A DNA stretch of 64,000 nt from a virus, in IMG/VR virus record IMGVR_UViG_3300040751_002080, positions 24,647 to 88,646 of that record. One strand, 5' to 3'. Below the pieces are notes generated by a model, which did not search any database, was not told the origin of the DNA, and saw nothing but the letters and a program-made list of their open reading frames with translations. The position numbers and the translations under genes were made by a program. Position 1 is the stretch's first letter, and each line of letters starts with the position of its first letter. This document shows, in pieces, positions 1 to 8,659 of this stretch.

Positions 1-14
1 TAGGACAAAAAGTT

Positions 15-1394
15 TTACTCATCTTTAGGTTCTGTATCCTTTAATAAATCGTAAAGCTCTGGAATATAATCTTCAATACTATGGTTACGTATCTTATCCA
101 ATCTACGAGTTGCTTCCCAAAACTGCGGAAGTGCATCGCTAAAATCTTTAGCATACATATAACTGCTGTACTGATCTAATAGTTTTATTACTTCTTTTTT
201 AGAAGCTTCTTTTCTATGATCTGGCCAATTTGTGTCATCGATTAACTTTGTAAGACGTGGTTTATATTCTTCATACTTGGCATGAACTGCATCTTTTGCA
301 AACTTGGGCAACATACGCATATTTAGAAAACGTGGACCGTGTAACGGATGCGGAGTTATTACTGGTCTCCAGTTATCATCGTTTACTTTTGGCATTTTGT
401 TTAAAATAATCCATTCCATAAATTCAGGAAAATGTAATGCATTAAAAACATTGATAGTAGCAGCAATCCATACTTTATAGTTGCCTTCGGCTGTTGCAAA
501 CTTTTGTAAGTTTTCGTGTATTTTATCAAAATGACTCGGGTATCGCATGTAATGATTTATTTCTCCAATACCGTCAATACTAGCACCAATATTGATGCGT
601 TTAAAATGTTTCCAAACATCCCATGCACGTTGCGGAACATTTGTAAGATTGGTATTATACTCTACAATAATTTTATGAGCATGTCCTTCGTCTACACACT
701 TTTGTAAAAATTCATAATGTCTGTCAATCATTAGTGGTTCGCCGCCAACAATATAAAGTTTTTTTATTTCACTAATATTAGCGTCCATTTGTTCCCAGTA
801 ATGGTCGCTTTGATGCCAATCGTACACATTTACATCTGGTTCAAACTTGCCTTTAGCATTTTTAACAAGGTTAACAGGGCCGTGACTATCTTTGTACTTA
901 GGTCCCCAAAGTTTAACCTGGTCTTCATACCACATACTACTATCAGTTGGTCCGCACATACGACAACGTAAGTTGCAAAGATTACCAAATCTTACATCAT
1001 AAAAACTACAGTCAATTTTATCTACATCAATAGTGCCATCTTCTTGTGTATGAGATAATAACTCATCCCATTTATAATCACCTGTGTTAATCCAAATTTC
1101 ATTTTCATAACTTTGACGACTACGCATGCCTGCTTCGGATTCTGTTTGACAACGAACACACTCAGGATGCCATTTGTCTTCCATCATATATTGACGTATT
1201 TCTTTGCTTAACTTACTGTTTCGTGTATCTTTAAGATTAGCAGTACGAGCATTATAAGGTCGGCCTGTATCGTCTTTGAGTGTGCCGCCTGTTGGTCCAT
1301 GTTGTGCTTGACAACATACACGAATATCGCCATTAGCACGGAGACTTTGACTCATCCATGGAATTGGGCACAACGTATTACTGTTACAGGTCAT
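15..1394 (-). CDS. Radical SAM protein with N-terminal twitch-like cysteine domain
   Basis: Predicted radical SAM enzyme of 459 aa, expected to bind a [4Fe-4S] cluster and cleave S-adenosylmethionine; the substrate is unknown. The cluster motif CX3CX2C is at C140, C144 and C147, and a GGEP motif follows at about residue 218. Before the core lies a cysteine-rich N-terminus: C3, C9, the pair C27-C28 after a PW...NGDIRVCC pattern, and a CxxC near residue 80. This fits families with an N-terminal twitch/SPASM-type auxiliary cluster domain. It starts at an ATG with GGAG eight bases upstream. It is the last gene of the minus-strand operon and is separated from the next by 44 bp. The CX3CX2C sits at the same residue numbers in the radical SAM protein at 20394-21767, so the two are clear paralogues. 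Confidence 0.88.
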   Translation of the reverse strand: MTCNSNTLCPIPWMSQSLRANGDIRVCCQAQHGPTGGTLKDDTGRPYNARTANLKDTRNSKLSKEIRQYMMEDKWHPECVRCQTESEAGMRSRQSYENEIWINTGDYKWDELLSHTQEDGTIDVDKIDCSFYDVRFGNLCNLRCRMCGPTDSSMWYEDQVKLWGPKYKDSHGPVNLVKNAKGKFEPDVNVYDWHQSDHYWEQMDANISEIKKLYIVGGEPLMIDRHYEFLQKCVDEGHAHKIIVEYNTNLTNVPQRAWDVWKHFKRINIGASIDGIGEINHYMRYPSHFDKIHENLQKFATAEGNYKVWIAATINVFNALHFPEFMEWIILNKMPKVNDDNWRPVITPHPLHGPRFLNMRMLPKFAKDAVHAKYEEYKPRLTKLIDDTNWPDHRKEASKKEVIKLLDQYSSYMYAKDFSDALPQFWEATRRLDKIRNHSIEDYIPELYDLLKDTEPKDE

Positions 1395-1438
1395 TAATGT
1401 TCTCCATTATATGTGTATTTAACTATTTGGTTATAATA

Positions 1439-2584
1439 TTAAAACTGATCTGGTGTTATTAAATGTTCCAACTTGTTCCAAAGCTCACTATTTTTATCCA
1501 TCCAATGTTCTTTTCTAATCTTGTTTAACTGAGCATCATTTCTTAAAAACAATCCAAAGTTGCCAGGCTGTTTAATCTCGTGTACAAGCTGCGCAAATAT
1601 TTTACGGTATAGCACAGTATAGTTTTTTTCAATGCTTTGTAAATATTCTAAAATCCAAGGTTTTATATCTTCGTGCAAGTTACGTGGTTGCATCCACTCC
1701 GGTCCGTCAATAACCACACACTCATGATACAATTCTTGCTCGATACAAAAATCTAATATCTCGTGTATCTTGTTTACATTGTATATACTAAATGCACTAT
1801 GCACATTTATGTGTTTGAAATGTTGTTTATACCATATGAGATTGTTGTAAACTGTGTCCCATTTACTATCTTTGCGAAGAAACTCATTGAGCTCTCCATA
1901 ACTATCAATACTCAAATCAATGTGTACTTTTTTGCATTGCTGTAATAGTTTGACTAGTTGTTCATTTGGTAATATACTTACGTTTGTTACTAGTAATATA
2001 CTCAACTGACTGAGATTGCATTTGTTAAGTACTTTGATCAACTTATCTTGTTCCATCATTGGCTCGCCGCCGAGTACTTTTATAAACTTCAAGTCAGATA
2101 AATCATAATGATTGACAATGGTGTTGTCTGTAATAATGCCTTTTGGTATTTTTCGACCAAGTTTTCTAGCATCACTGTACCAATGTGTACTAAGTTCAGG
2201 CATACACATTCTACATTTATTATTACACACATTACTTAGAGCCAAATCAATGTTTGTAAGTTTTTTTATCTTTCCTCTACCCTCTTCGTCAGTGGGTAAA
2301 CCAAAATCTCCTATAAGCCTGCTGTGTATGTCGGTACGCATACTTCTAGCACTGCTTTTTTCATCATCATAACACTTTTTACAGCCGTGAACATACTCAT
2401 CTCTGGACATTTTTTGTCTAAGATAGTTCATATATTCGTGATTGAACGGATCCGGGTGCGCAACATTTAAATCATCCGGAACTTCTTCTTCTCTAAATAC
2501 GCAACACGGTCGTATTTGACCGTCAGGACGCATTGCCATGTGATGAAATGGCAGCGCACATGCATATTTTGGCATACTAGGCAT
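1439..2584 (-). CDS. Radical SAM protein with N-terminal cysteine domain
   Basis: Radical SAM enzyme of about 381 aa with unknown substrate. From the start chosen here, CX3CX2C falls at C120, C124 and C127, and a GGEP motif follows in a VLGGEPMME context. The N-terminus carries CALPFHHM...PDGQIRPCC and then CKKCY, the auxiliary-cluster pattern seen in the neighbouring paralogues. An in-frame TTG lies further up at 2611. I prefer the ATG at 2584 because it overlaps the stop of the upstream dehydrogenase gene (ATGCCTAG), the arrangement used throughout this operon. A second ATG at 2575 is also possible. Shine-Dalgarno support is weak (AGAGAAC), so translation is probably coupled to the upstream gene. 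Confidence 0.85.
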   Translation of the reverse strand: MPSMPKYACALPFHHMAMRPDGQIRPCCVFREEEVPDDLNVAHPDPFNHEYMNYLRQKMSRDEYVHGCKKCYDDEKSSARSMRTDIHSRLIGDFGLPTDEEGRGKIKKLTNIDLALSNVCNNKCRMCMPELSTHWYSDARKLGRKIPKGIITDNTIVNHYDLSDLKFIKVLGGEPMMEQDKLIKVLNKCNLSQLSILLVTNVSILPNEQLVKLLQQCKKVHIDLSIDSYGELNEFLRKDSKWDTVYNNLIWYKQHFKHINVHSAFSIYNVNKIHEILDFCIEQELYHECVVIDGPEWMQPRNLHEDIKPWILEYLQSIEKNYTVLYRKIFAQLVHEIKQPGNFGLFLRNDAQLNKIRKEHWMDKNSELWNKLEHLITPDQF

Positions 2585-3131
2585 ACCAGTTCTCTGATTG
2601 CATCGGATCAATGCTTAATTCGTTGATGTTTAAATGCTTAGGCTGATCAACTATCCATTTTATATACTCAGCAGCTAGATTAATATCCATAGTTTTTCTG
2701 TCTGGATGCTTTGCTTGATTGTTATCAAGTGTTCCGAGACTGATGTAACTTATTTTAGGGCCGCTTGCCCATATGCCAGTAAGCCCTAACGTATTGCTAT
2801 AATCACGCAATGCTTTCTTTTCAGCATTGTATAACCATGCGCCGCCTTTTTTAACTCTATCAGTAGTACTGCCTATGTTGATAATATGACATTGGTGATT
2901 TTCAAGTATGCATTTTTTATAAACAATATCAAGTAAACTGGTTTGATTGAATCTAAACAGCGCACTACAGTTGATAAACACATCATGATGTATTACTGCT
3001 TCGGCACATCTTTCCATATCAACTTTTTTACCAAAGTCATAGCCAGTACTTCTACTAATAAATTCAGCATCAGGATAAATCTTTGCCAATGCTCCAGCTA
3101 CGCCTGTGTCTTTGTTACCCGTTATGATCAT
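2577..3131 (-). CDS. Short-chain dehydrogenase/reductase-like protein
   Basis: Compact 184-aa protein with the layout of an NAD(P)-dependent short-chain dehydrogenase. It has a glycine-rich TGNKDTGVAG nucleotide-binding turn at residues 4-13, an INCSA segment where the family has NNAG, a serine in INIGSTTD, and a YxxxK catalytic pair (YNAEK) at about residues 101-105. Classical SDRs are about 250 aa, so this is a short form with little C-terminal substrate-binding region. The ATG is preceded by AGGAG, and the gene overlaps both neighbours. Lying between two radical SAM genes, it could oxidise, reduce or epimerise an intermediate of the same pathway; that is inference. Confidence 0.75.
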   Translation of the reverse strand: MIITGNKDTGVAGALAKIYPDAEFISRSTGYDFGKKVDMERCAEAVIHHDVFINCSALFRFNQTSLLDIVYKKCILENHQCHIINIGSTTDRVKKGGAWLYNAEKKALRDYSNTLGLTGIWASGPKISYISLGTLDNNQAKHPDRKTMDINLAAEYIKWIVDQPKHLNINELSIDPMQSENWYA

Positions 3132-4269
3132 CTAATACTCCTATGTCTATGTGATTGTCTAATACGTTTAATAGTTTGTCTGTTTGCATACTCTTAGGCG
3201 CACATAATCCGCAGCCACATGTTTGTTTTGGACAAACAATAGTAGGCATTGTTCCAGATTGCATTTGTTTTCTTAAATCGTCTACTAGTTTTTTACCTTC
3301 GCTTATTTTTCCTATTGCGCCACGTGTGCCATTAAACTTTGCTTGACATGTTTGATGATGGAACACTTGATCTGTTTGCTGTTCTAAATGTAGGAAGAAC
3401 CAGTTGACACTGCATTTCCATCCTTTAAACTCTCTAAAATCTACAAATGTACTTTTACGTTTTTCTGTACCATTGTGCAACATCATGTCTCTACTACCAC
3501 AGCAAGGACGGCCTATACTACTTCCTAGTTTTTTTGCATTTTTTACAACATCACCTACTGCACTACTAGCATATAGCGCATCATTTTTTTGCTTCCAATA
3601 GTTTTTCATCCACGCTAGTTGCTCTTCGTTGTACTGATGAGCAAAGCTAGGCTTACTATCGGGTTCTTCACCAATAACTCGTGGTACAAAATCAACACCG
3701 TGTTGCTGCAAAAACTCGCATAGTTCCTTGCACTCATCAAAATATTCTGCGTGAAACATAACATTCACACTAACTGTACACTCGTACATATCACCTTGAT
3801 AATGCAACTGTAATATTCTATCTTTTACTTGTTGTTTGAGTTTGCCATCGCTTTCACTATGATAGCTGATAGTAGCGTGACAAAAGTTTTCCATTATTGC
3901 TTGGCCCATTTTTTCACTAAATGCGCCATTGCTTGTAAGAGCAAAATCAGCTTCCCACTTGTCTTGATATTTTGCTTCGTATTCTTCTTTTAGATATTTT
4001 GCAAAAGGAATAAAGTGAGGATTGACTGTGGGCTCACCTCCTGTAAATCCAACGTTTGCTTCTTTGAAGTTGCGATGTTCCATGTATACGTCAATGTATT
4101 CAAACAGGAAATCTACATTGGCCTTTAGTTCATCCAATGTAGCATGTTTACTAAAGTTGTCATGTCTGTGTATTGGGCAATAACTACAGTCATAGTTGCA
4201 CCGTCTTCCGAGATCCCACGTAACCTGAAACAACTTTCCAGTTAACAAATCGATAGTATCAAAGCTCAT
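3115..4269 (-). CDS. Radical SAM protein with C-terminal SPASM-like cysteines
   Basis: Radical SAM enzyme of 384 aa whose core starts almost at the N-terminus: CX3CX2C at C24, C28 and C31 in a WDLGRRCNYDCSYC context, then FTGGEP at about residue 76. The C-terminal third is cysteine-rich, with CCGSRD, WKCSVN, a lone QTCQAK and a final CPKQTCGCGLC. This is consistent with a SPASM-type domain binding one or two auxiliary [4Fe-4S] clusters. It lacks the N-terminal CC domain of its neighbours, so it belongs to a different subfamily. The start overlaps the stop of the PP-loop gene upstream, and the stop overlaps the start of the dehydrogenase. The substrate cannot be inferred. Confidence 0.87.
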   Translation of the reverse strand: MSFDTIDLLTGKLFQVTWDLGRRCNYDCSYCPIHRHDNFSKHATLDELKANVDFLFEYIDVYMEHRNFKEANVGFTGGEPTVNPHFIPFAKYLKEEYEAKYQDKWEADFALTSNGAFSEKMGQAIMENFCHATISYHSESDGKLKQQVKDRILQLHYQGDMYECTVSVNVMFHAEYFDECKELCEFLQQHGVDFVPRVIGEEPDSKPSFAHQYNEEQLAWMKNYWKQKNDALYASSAVGDVVKNAKKLGSSIGRPCCGSRDMMLHNGTEKRKSTFVDFREFKGWKCSVNWFFLHLEQQTDQVFHHQTCQAKFNGTRGAIGKISEGKKLVDDLRKQMQSGTMPTIVCPKQTCGCGLCAPKSMQTDKLLNVLDNHIDIGVLDDHNG

Positions 4270-5083
4270 TTATTTCCTCAATGACAGATTTTACTTGTTT
4301 GTCTGCCCAATCTCTTTCTTCACACCACCAACACTGTTTGCATTCTGGTATATACATTCCTGCACTGTAATCTCTAAAATGTCCACAAGACTCTTTTATA
4401 TTTTCCATATGATTTATATCGCCTTCACAACTACGTGTTGTATTGTACAAATCTAATATATTATGTATGTGGTATTGTGCTACAATCCAATCTTTTTTTA
4501 CAAATCTAAAAGGATGGACAAATGTTGATTTTACTTTTCCGCTGTAAAACCATAAATCAGTTAGTTGTCCATCTTCGGCATCTTTGTCTCTATTGGTCAT
4601 ACGGTCTTCACGCAAGTCATCTGGATTTTTACTTGTAGCATTATATACTGCATCCAAGTTGTATTCCCATGCTGCAAACTTGTTGTAACTTCCTACTATA
4701 ATCTGATCGCCACTCTTGCCGTTGATACTTGCTCCTATTACACCGTGTTCTATTTCAGGCGGAATATATGTTGTGTATCTATTTTCAATAATATAAGGAA
4801 ACATGTCTTTTAGTTTGTCAAATACTTGTAAACTAATATAGCCTTGCCAAGGTCTTGTTTCCCAACAACGTTGATATGTAATAACATCTACTTTTGTAGT
4901 TAGATTGTTGCGTTGTATGATTGTACACAATAAATATGTTAGCAATGCACTATCGGCACCACCAGAAAGATTAATGCCAATACGCTGCCATTTTTCATCA
5001 AACGGAATAGTTAACTTACTAAAAGTTGTAAGCAGTATATCATTAGAAATATTTTTATATAACGAGTTGTTTGTATCAAACAT
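4259..5083 (-). CDS. QueC/ExsB-like PP-loop ATP pyrophosphatase
   Basis: N-type ATP pyrophosphatase of 274 aa. The PP-loop SGGADS is at residues 40-45, where ATP would bind to adenylate a carbonyl oxygen. The C-terminus has TRSC followed about 35 residues later by PECKQCWWCEERDW. This resembles the zinc-binding SC...CGxCxxCxxR signature of 7-cyano-7-deazaguanine synthase (QueC). It is probably a zinc-containing QueC/ExsB relative, but no FolE, QueD or QueE is present, so I do not call it queuosine biosynthesis. The ATG at 5083 has GGAG about 11 bases upstream; an in-frame TTG at 5092 is closer to that site than usual. It is a paralogue of the gene at 6403-7269, and both are flanked by radical SAM genes. 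Confidence 0.8.
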   Translation of the reverse strand: MFDTNNSLYKNISNDILLTTFSKLTIPFDEKWQRIGINLSGGADSALLTYLLCTIIQRNNLTTKVDVITYQRCWETRPWQGYISLQVFDKLKDMFPYIIENRYTTYIPPEIEHGVIGASINGKSGDQIIVGSYNKFAAWEYNLDAVYNATSKNPDDLREDRMTNRDKDAEDGQLTDLWFYSGKVKSTFVHPFRFVKKDWIVAQYHIHNILDLYNTTRSCEGDINHMENIKESCGHFRDYSAGMYIPECKQCWWCEERDWADKQVKSVIEEINEL

Positions 5084-6410
5084 TTCGTACAACTTCTCCG
5101 TTTACAAACTTGTAGTTTTCAATATGTTCATTGAAATCTTGTTTCCATATTTTATCTGTTTTTTCGATATACTTCATAAAATCAGTCCAATCAGATTTTT
5201 TTGCATCGTAGTTTAGAATATATTTCCTTATGTATTCAAGCCCGGCAACTGCACTGGTGATATCTTGCCACATGTCATAGGGCTTTTCTATTCCAACAGT
5301 AAAATGACTTTTTAACATCCTAGACGAATCTACGTTCTCTCTTCTTTTTTTGTCTACACCAAATATAGCATTGCGTGTTTCTTCGATATCATTTAATATA
5401 GAGTTTCTATGCTTCAACAGCATCACACTTGGATTTAGATAATCAGGTGTATACACTATACTAACATTAATATAGTTGATGTCAAGTTCTAAAAAACTAA
5501 GAAATGAATCTTTTATTTCCATAAGCTGATATGTTCCTGTAGTATAGACTACATTAATGTCGCAATGATTATTGTCAACTTGTTTAAAACGATTTATATT
5601 TTCTTTTAACTTTTGCCAATCACCTTGTCTAAAATATGGATATAGTCTAGGACCTGCATCTAAACTTATTTGAATGTTTACATCACCAAATAAGTTTAAT
5701 AATCTGCTCAACTCAACTGCATCAAAGTCTGCATTGAAGTTGCTATGAAAAATGATTTTCATATTTTCAGCGTTGGGATGATCGCCAAGTTTAGCTAATG
5801 TAGGAAAGAACTGTTTTTGGTACAACACTTCGCCGCCGGCAAAATCTACTCTTTCAAGATTTGGAAAGTTGGTGTTAAGATCTTCAACTATTTCTAAAGC
5901 ACGAGCTGTGCTAATACTTATAGTGTAATCATCATCTGCATCCTGTCGATGCATTTGTCCAGTTAGCTGTATTAGATTGTGTTTATAATCTTCGTCGTCA
6001 GGTGTGTATTTTTTTAACTTGGACATCCAACCGCTGCTGAATACTTGACTACAATGCAAACAACTCATATTACAACTATGACTGAAACGCATTTCGATTG
6101 TTTTCAATCCTTCAAATGCTGTTTCACCAGTTTCGTGATTATAATATTGTAAATCAACACCTTGTTCTTGACGCATACTCTTGCCTGCATTTGCTTGTTC
6201 AACATGCTCGCACATATTACAACCTTTGCACCAAGTTCCGCTCATTAGTTTTTTACGATGATTTTTAAAGTTTTCATTATTGAAAAACTTGCTTGGCAGG
6301 TATTCCTCATCTAGCATTTGAAACTTTTCGTGTTGTGTAGGACAACTGGTTACAAATCCATTTTTAAAGTTGATTCCGCTTATAGCATAATAGCAATCTA
6401 AACTAGCCAA
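5076..6410 (-). CDS. Radical SAM protein with N-terminal CxxC domain
   Basis: Radical SAM enzyme of 444 aa. CX3CX2C lies at C113, C117 and C120 (HSCNMSCLHC), and the GGE motif reads AGGEV rather than GGEP. The N-terminal part has single cysteines and WCKGCNMCEH, an equivalent of the auxiliary cysteine domain of the neighbours but without the CC pair. The C-terminal 150 residues have few cysteines. The reading frame opens with TTG at 6410, eight bases after a GGGAG Shine-Dalgarno and overlapping the stop of the PP-loop gene upstream; no better ATG exists before the conserved part. It sits between the two PP-loop genes, suggesting the three act together. Substrate unknown. Confidence 0.85.
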   Translation of the reverse strand: MASLDCYYAISGINFKNGFVTSCPTQHEKFQMLDEEYLPSKFFNNENFKNHRKKLMSGTWCKGCNMCEHVEQANAGKSMRQEQGVDLQYYNHETGETAFEGLKTIEMRFSHSCNMSCLHCSQVFSSGWMSKLKKYTPDDEDYKHNLIQLTGQMHRQDADDDYTISISTARALEIVEDLNTNFPNLERVDFAGGEVLYQKQFFPTLAKLGDHPNAENMKIIFHSNFNADFDAVELSRLLNLFGDVNIQISLDAGPRLYPYFRQGDWQKLKENINRFKQVDNNHCDINVVYTTGTYQLMEIKDSFLSFLELDINYINVSIVYTPDYLNPSVMLLKHRNSILNDIEETRNAIFGVDKKRRENVDSSRMLKSHFTVGIEKPYDMWQDITSAVAGLEYIRKYILNYDAKKSDWTDFMKYIEKTDKIWKQDFNEHIENYKFVNGEVVRNV

Positions 6411-7269
6411 TGATTTTCTCCCATAGACTTTGCTTTGGTATATCTAACAAAAATCCTTGTGCATTGTTTTTGCCCCATTCTTTTTCTTGACAGAAAAAAC
6501 AGGTTCCGCATTCTGGAGGATATTTGGTTTTATAATCTTTTTCTATTTCAACTAAACTAATTTCGCAACTTCGTGTTAGCTTTAATAACGCTTCTAACTT
6601 GTAGTTTACATACTGTGCCATTGTATAGTTTTTTCTAAGAAGTCCAAATGGATTAATGCAGGATCCTGTAATAACCCAATCCCAGTTATCCTTAACAACT
6701 GTTTCATCTCGAAACTCAGGAGCTTGATCATTATCTATCGGAGGATTCATAGTTGTTCCGCTGTATACCCATTCGTAGTTATAAGATTTTATTAAATATT
6801 CTTGATAACTATGTGTTATCAACACATCGCATTTTGCCATTGAAGGTAATGTCAAGTTGGGTAGATTTAGATTTTTTAATGGCACAGTTTCAAATTCGTG
6901 TGGCAAGAATCCCCAATGCTGCATGCCAATGATATCTGGAAACTGTTTTTTTAGATAACCAAATGCCTCTTCCGCCATTGGTTTTAGCCAAGGCTTTTGT
7001 TCCCAAAAACGTACCATTGTATATACATCTATTTTTGTTTTGAGCTTTTCTCTTTTAATAAGTGTGCATAACATATAAAGTAATAGGCTGCTATCGGCGC
7101 CGCCACTAAATGCTACTAATATTTTTTTTGCGTGTTTATCAAGATGTATAGGCAATCCGTTTATCCTATAGACATTAGGATATCTACGATATTGCGTTTC
7201 ATACTGCTTAATAAAATCTTGTTTTTTATAATTCAGTTCTAAGTAATCTAAATACTTAAAATCATCCAT
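6403..7269 (-). CDS. QueC/ExsB-like PP-loop ATP pyrophosphatase (second copy)
   Basis: Second PP-loop ATPase of the operon, 288 aa. SGGADS is at residues 55-60, preceded by a beta strand (ILVAF). The C-terminus repeats the QueC-like pattern TRSC...PPECGTCFFCQEKEW. It shares motif spacing and several segments with the gene at 4259-5083, for example the run after the PP-loop (LLLYMLCTLI versus LLTYLLCTII). The two copies therefore arose by duplication and may activate different substrates. It starts at an ATG at 7269 that overlaps the upstream radical SAM stop codon; the TTG just before it is less likely. Predicted chemistry is ATP-dependent activation of a carboxylate or carbonyl; the nucleophile and product are unknown. 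Confidence 0.8.
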   Translation of the reverse strand: MDDFKYLDYLELNYKKQDFIKQYETQYRRYPNVYRINGLPIHLDKHAKKILVAFSGGADSSLLLYMLCTLIKREKLKTKIDVYTMVRFWEQKPWLKPMAEEAFGYLKKQFPDIIGMQHWGFLPHEFETVPLKNLNLPNLTLPSMAKCDVLITHSYQEYLIKSYNYEWVYSGTTMNPPIDNDQAPEFRDETVVKDNWDWVITGSCINPFGLLRKNYTMAQYVNYKLEALLKLTRSCEISLVEIEKDYKTKYPPECGTCFFCQEKEWGKNNAQGFLLDIPKQSLWEKIIG

Positions 7270-8659
7270 CAAAAATATCCTTCATCTCAGGGAATGTTTC
7301 AGCAAATGTAATACCACGTTGTTTGTCGCATAGGGTTATAAACTCTTGCATTTCTGGCAGGCGCCTGCTCCAATCTTCTGATTCCATGAACTGTAGCATA
7401 CCTTTAAGACGCTTGATACCATAAGGAGCAGCATCAAACATTGCTTTGGTCACCTTGCCTTTGTGCCAACTAGGTACACCTAGTTCCCAGTTAGCTTCCC
7501 ACCATGGATAAAACTCTTCATACTTTTTACGCACTTCCGCTTTAAACCATTCTGGCAATACTTTAACATTTAGGTGCGGTGGATGGTATACAAAGTGATA
7601 GTTTACTCCGCCTGCACCAAATGGCCACATATTAATCTTTTTAAATTTTTGTTCTAGTTTCCAACGAATAAAATCTGGTATGTAATATATGTTTAATGCT
7701 TGTACTGCACATGCTACAGTGATTTCTACATTGTTACTTGTTTCGTTGTCAAGTATATGAAATACTTCTTCTTGACGTTTCCAGTTACTTGGATAACGAA
7801 TATAGTCATTCATCTCGTGTATACTATCTATTGAGTAATGAAAACGAACTACTTTAAACTCTTTCCATAGGTCAAACAAATCATCACGCCATTCAACGCC
7901 ATTTGAGTTGTAGCGTAGTTCTAGATCTTTTGCATAGCCCATTTTAATAGCATGTTCAAGTATTTCGTAATGTTCTTCAATAATAAGACTTTCGCCGCCG
8001 GCAAAATAAATCTGTTGCATACTACCCATTTGATCATAGAACTGTTGCCAAAATACAGGATTTTGTTTGTGCCAGTTGTAGCTACTACCATTGGTGCTAC
8101 CTTTGTCTTGCCACTGCATTGTCTCTTTGAGACTTTCGTTTTTTACTTCAGGAAAGATTGATTTATAATCTTTAATCCAGCCACTACTATCATGCGGACT
8201 ACACATAACACAAGCAAGCTGACATTTGGTGCCAAAGCGTAAATCAATGTATGCTAAGTTAGGCGGTACTTCGCCATCTTCTGTAGTATCAGCAATCAGT
8301 TTGTCAACATCAGTACGCTGACTCCAATATGCTGTTTCCCACATACGTTTGCTATTATGTCCTGCTGCTTCTTCTCTGTAGCACTTTAAACAACTTGGAG
8401 GCTTTTCGCCATTCATCATCTGCTTGCGTACATTTTTCATATACTTGCTGTTCCACGCAGTTTGAAAATCTGTTACATTTAGGTTGTTTGGTTTGCCGTC
8501 ATCTGTTTTAAGAATGCCAACTTGGCCGCCATGCTCTTTATCATTAGTAGCACCTACACTACTAGCGTTTGCTGTACAGCATACTCTCATACTGCCATCT
8601 GGTCTTGTACTTAGGTGTACCCACGGAAGAATACAAAAGGTGTCACTTACTTTGCTCAT
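7262..8659 (-). CDS. Radical SAM protein with N-terminal twitch-like cysteine domain
   Basis: Radical SAM enzyme of 465 aa with CX3CX2C at C146, C150 and C153 (TKCQLACVMC) and an AGGES variant of the GGE motif. The N-terminus reads FCILPWVHL...PDGSMRVCC and then PSCLKCY, the same architecture as the proteins at 15-1394 and 20394-21767. They also share a DSSGW-type segment after the core and a C-terminal FAETFPE tail that recurs, slightly altered, in other members. It begins with an ATG in an ATGA overlap with the next upstream gene. Function beyond radical SAM chemistry is unknown; paralogy with the two others suggests related reactions on different positions or substrates. Confidence 0.87.
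   Translation of the reverse strand: MSKVSDTFCILPWVHLSTRPDGSMRVCCTANASSVGATNDKEHGGQVGILKTDDGKPNNLNVTDFQTAWNSKYMKNVRKQMMNGEKPPSCLKCYREEAAGHNSKRMWETAYWSQRTDVDKLIADTTEDGEVPPNLAYIDLRFGTKCQLACVMCSPHDSSGWIKDYKSIFPEVKNESLKETMQWQDKGSTNGSSYNWHKQNPVFWQQFYDQMGSMQQIYFAGGESLIIEEHYEILEHAIKMGYAKDLELRYNSNGVEWRDDLFDLWKEFKVVRFHYSIDSIHEMNDYIRYPSNWKRQEEVFHILDNETSNNVEITVACAVQALNIYYIPDFIRWKLEQKFKKINMWPFGAGGVNYHFVYHPPHLNVKVLPEWFKAEVRKKYEEFYPWWEANWELGVPSWHKGKVTKAMFDAAPYGIKRLKGMLQFMESEDWSRRLPEMQEFITLCDKQRGITFAETFPEMKDIFDG

Noticed and set aside
1406-1411. TATAAT box on the minus strand before the gene at 15-1394
   Set aside because: No -35 box at the right distance, and the ribosome site would lie upstream of the expected transcript start.
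2585-2611. Upstream TTG start for the radical SAM gene at 1439
   Set aside because: It would overlap the dehydrogenase gene by 35 bases without a ribosome site; the ATG at 2584 fits the operon pattern.
4259-7269. Queuosine or 7-deazaguanine DNA modification pathway
   Set aside because: The PP-loop proteins look QueC-like, but there is no FolE, QueD or QueE-type gene in the window and no DNA transglycosylase. The label would overstate the evidence.
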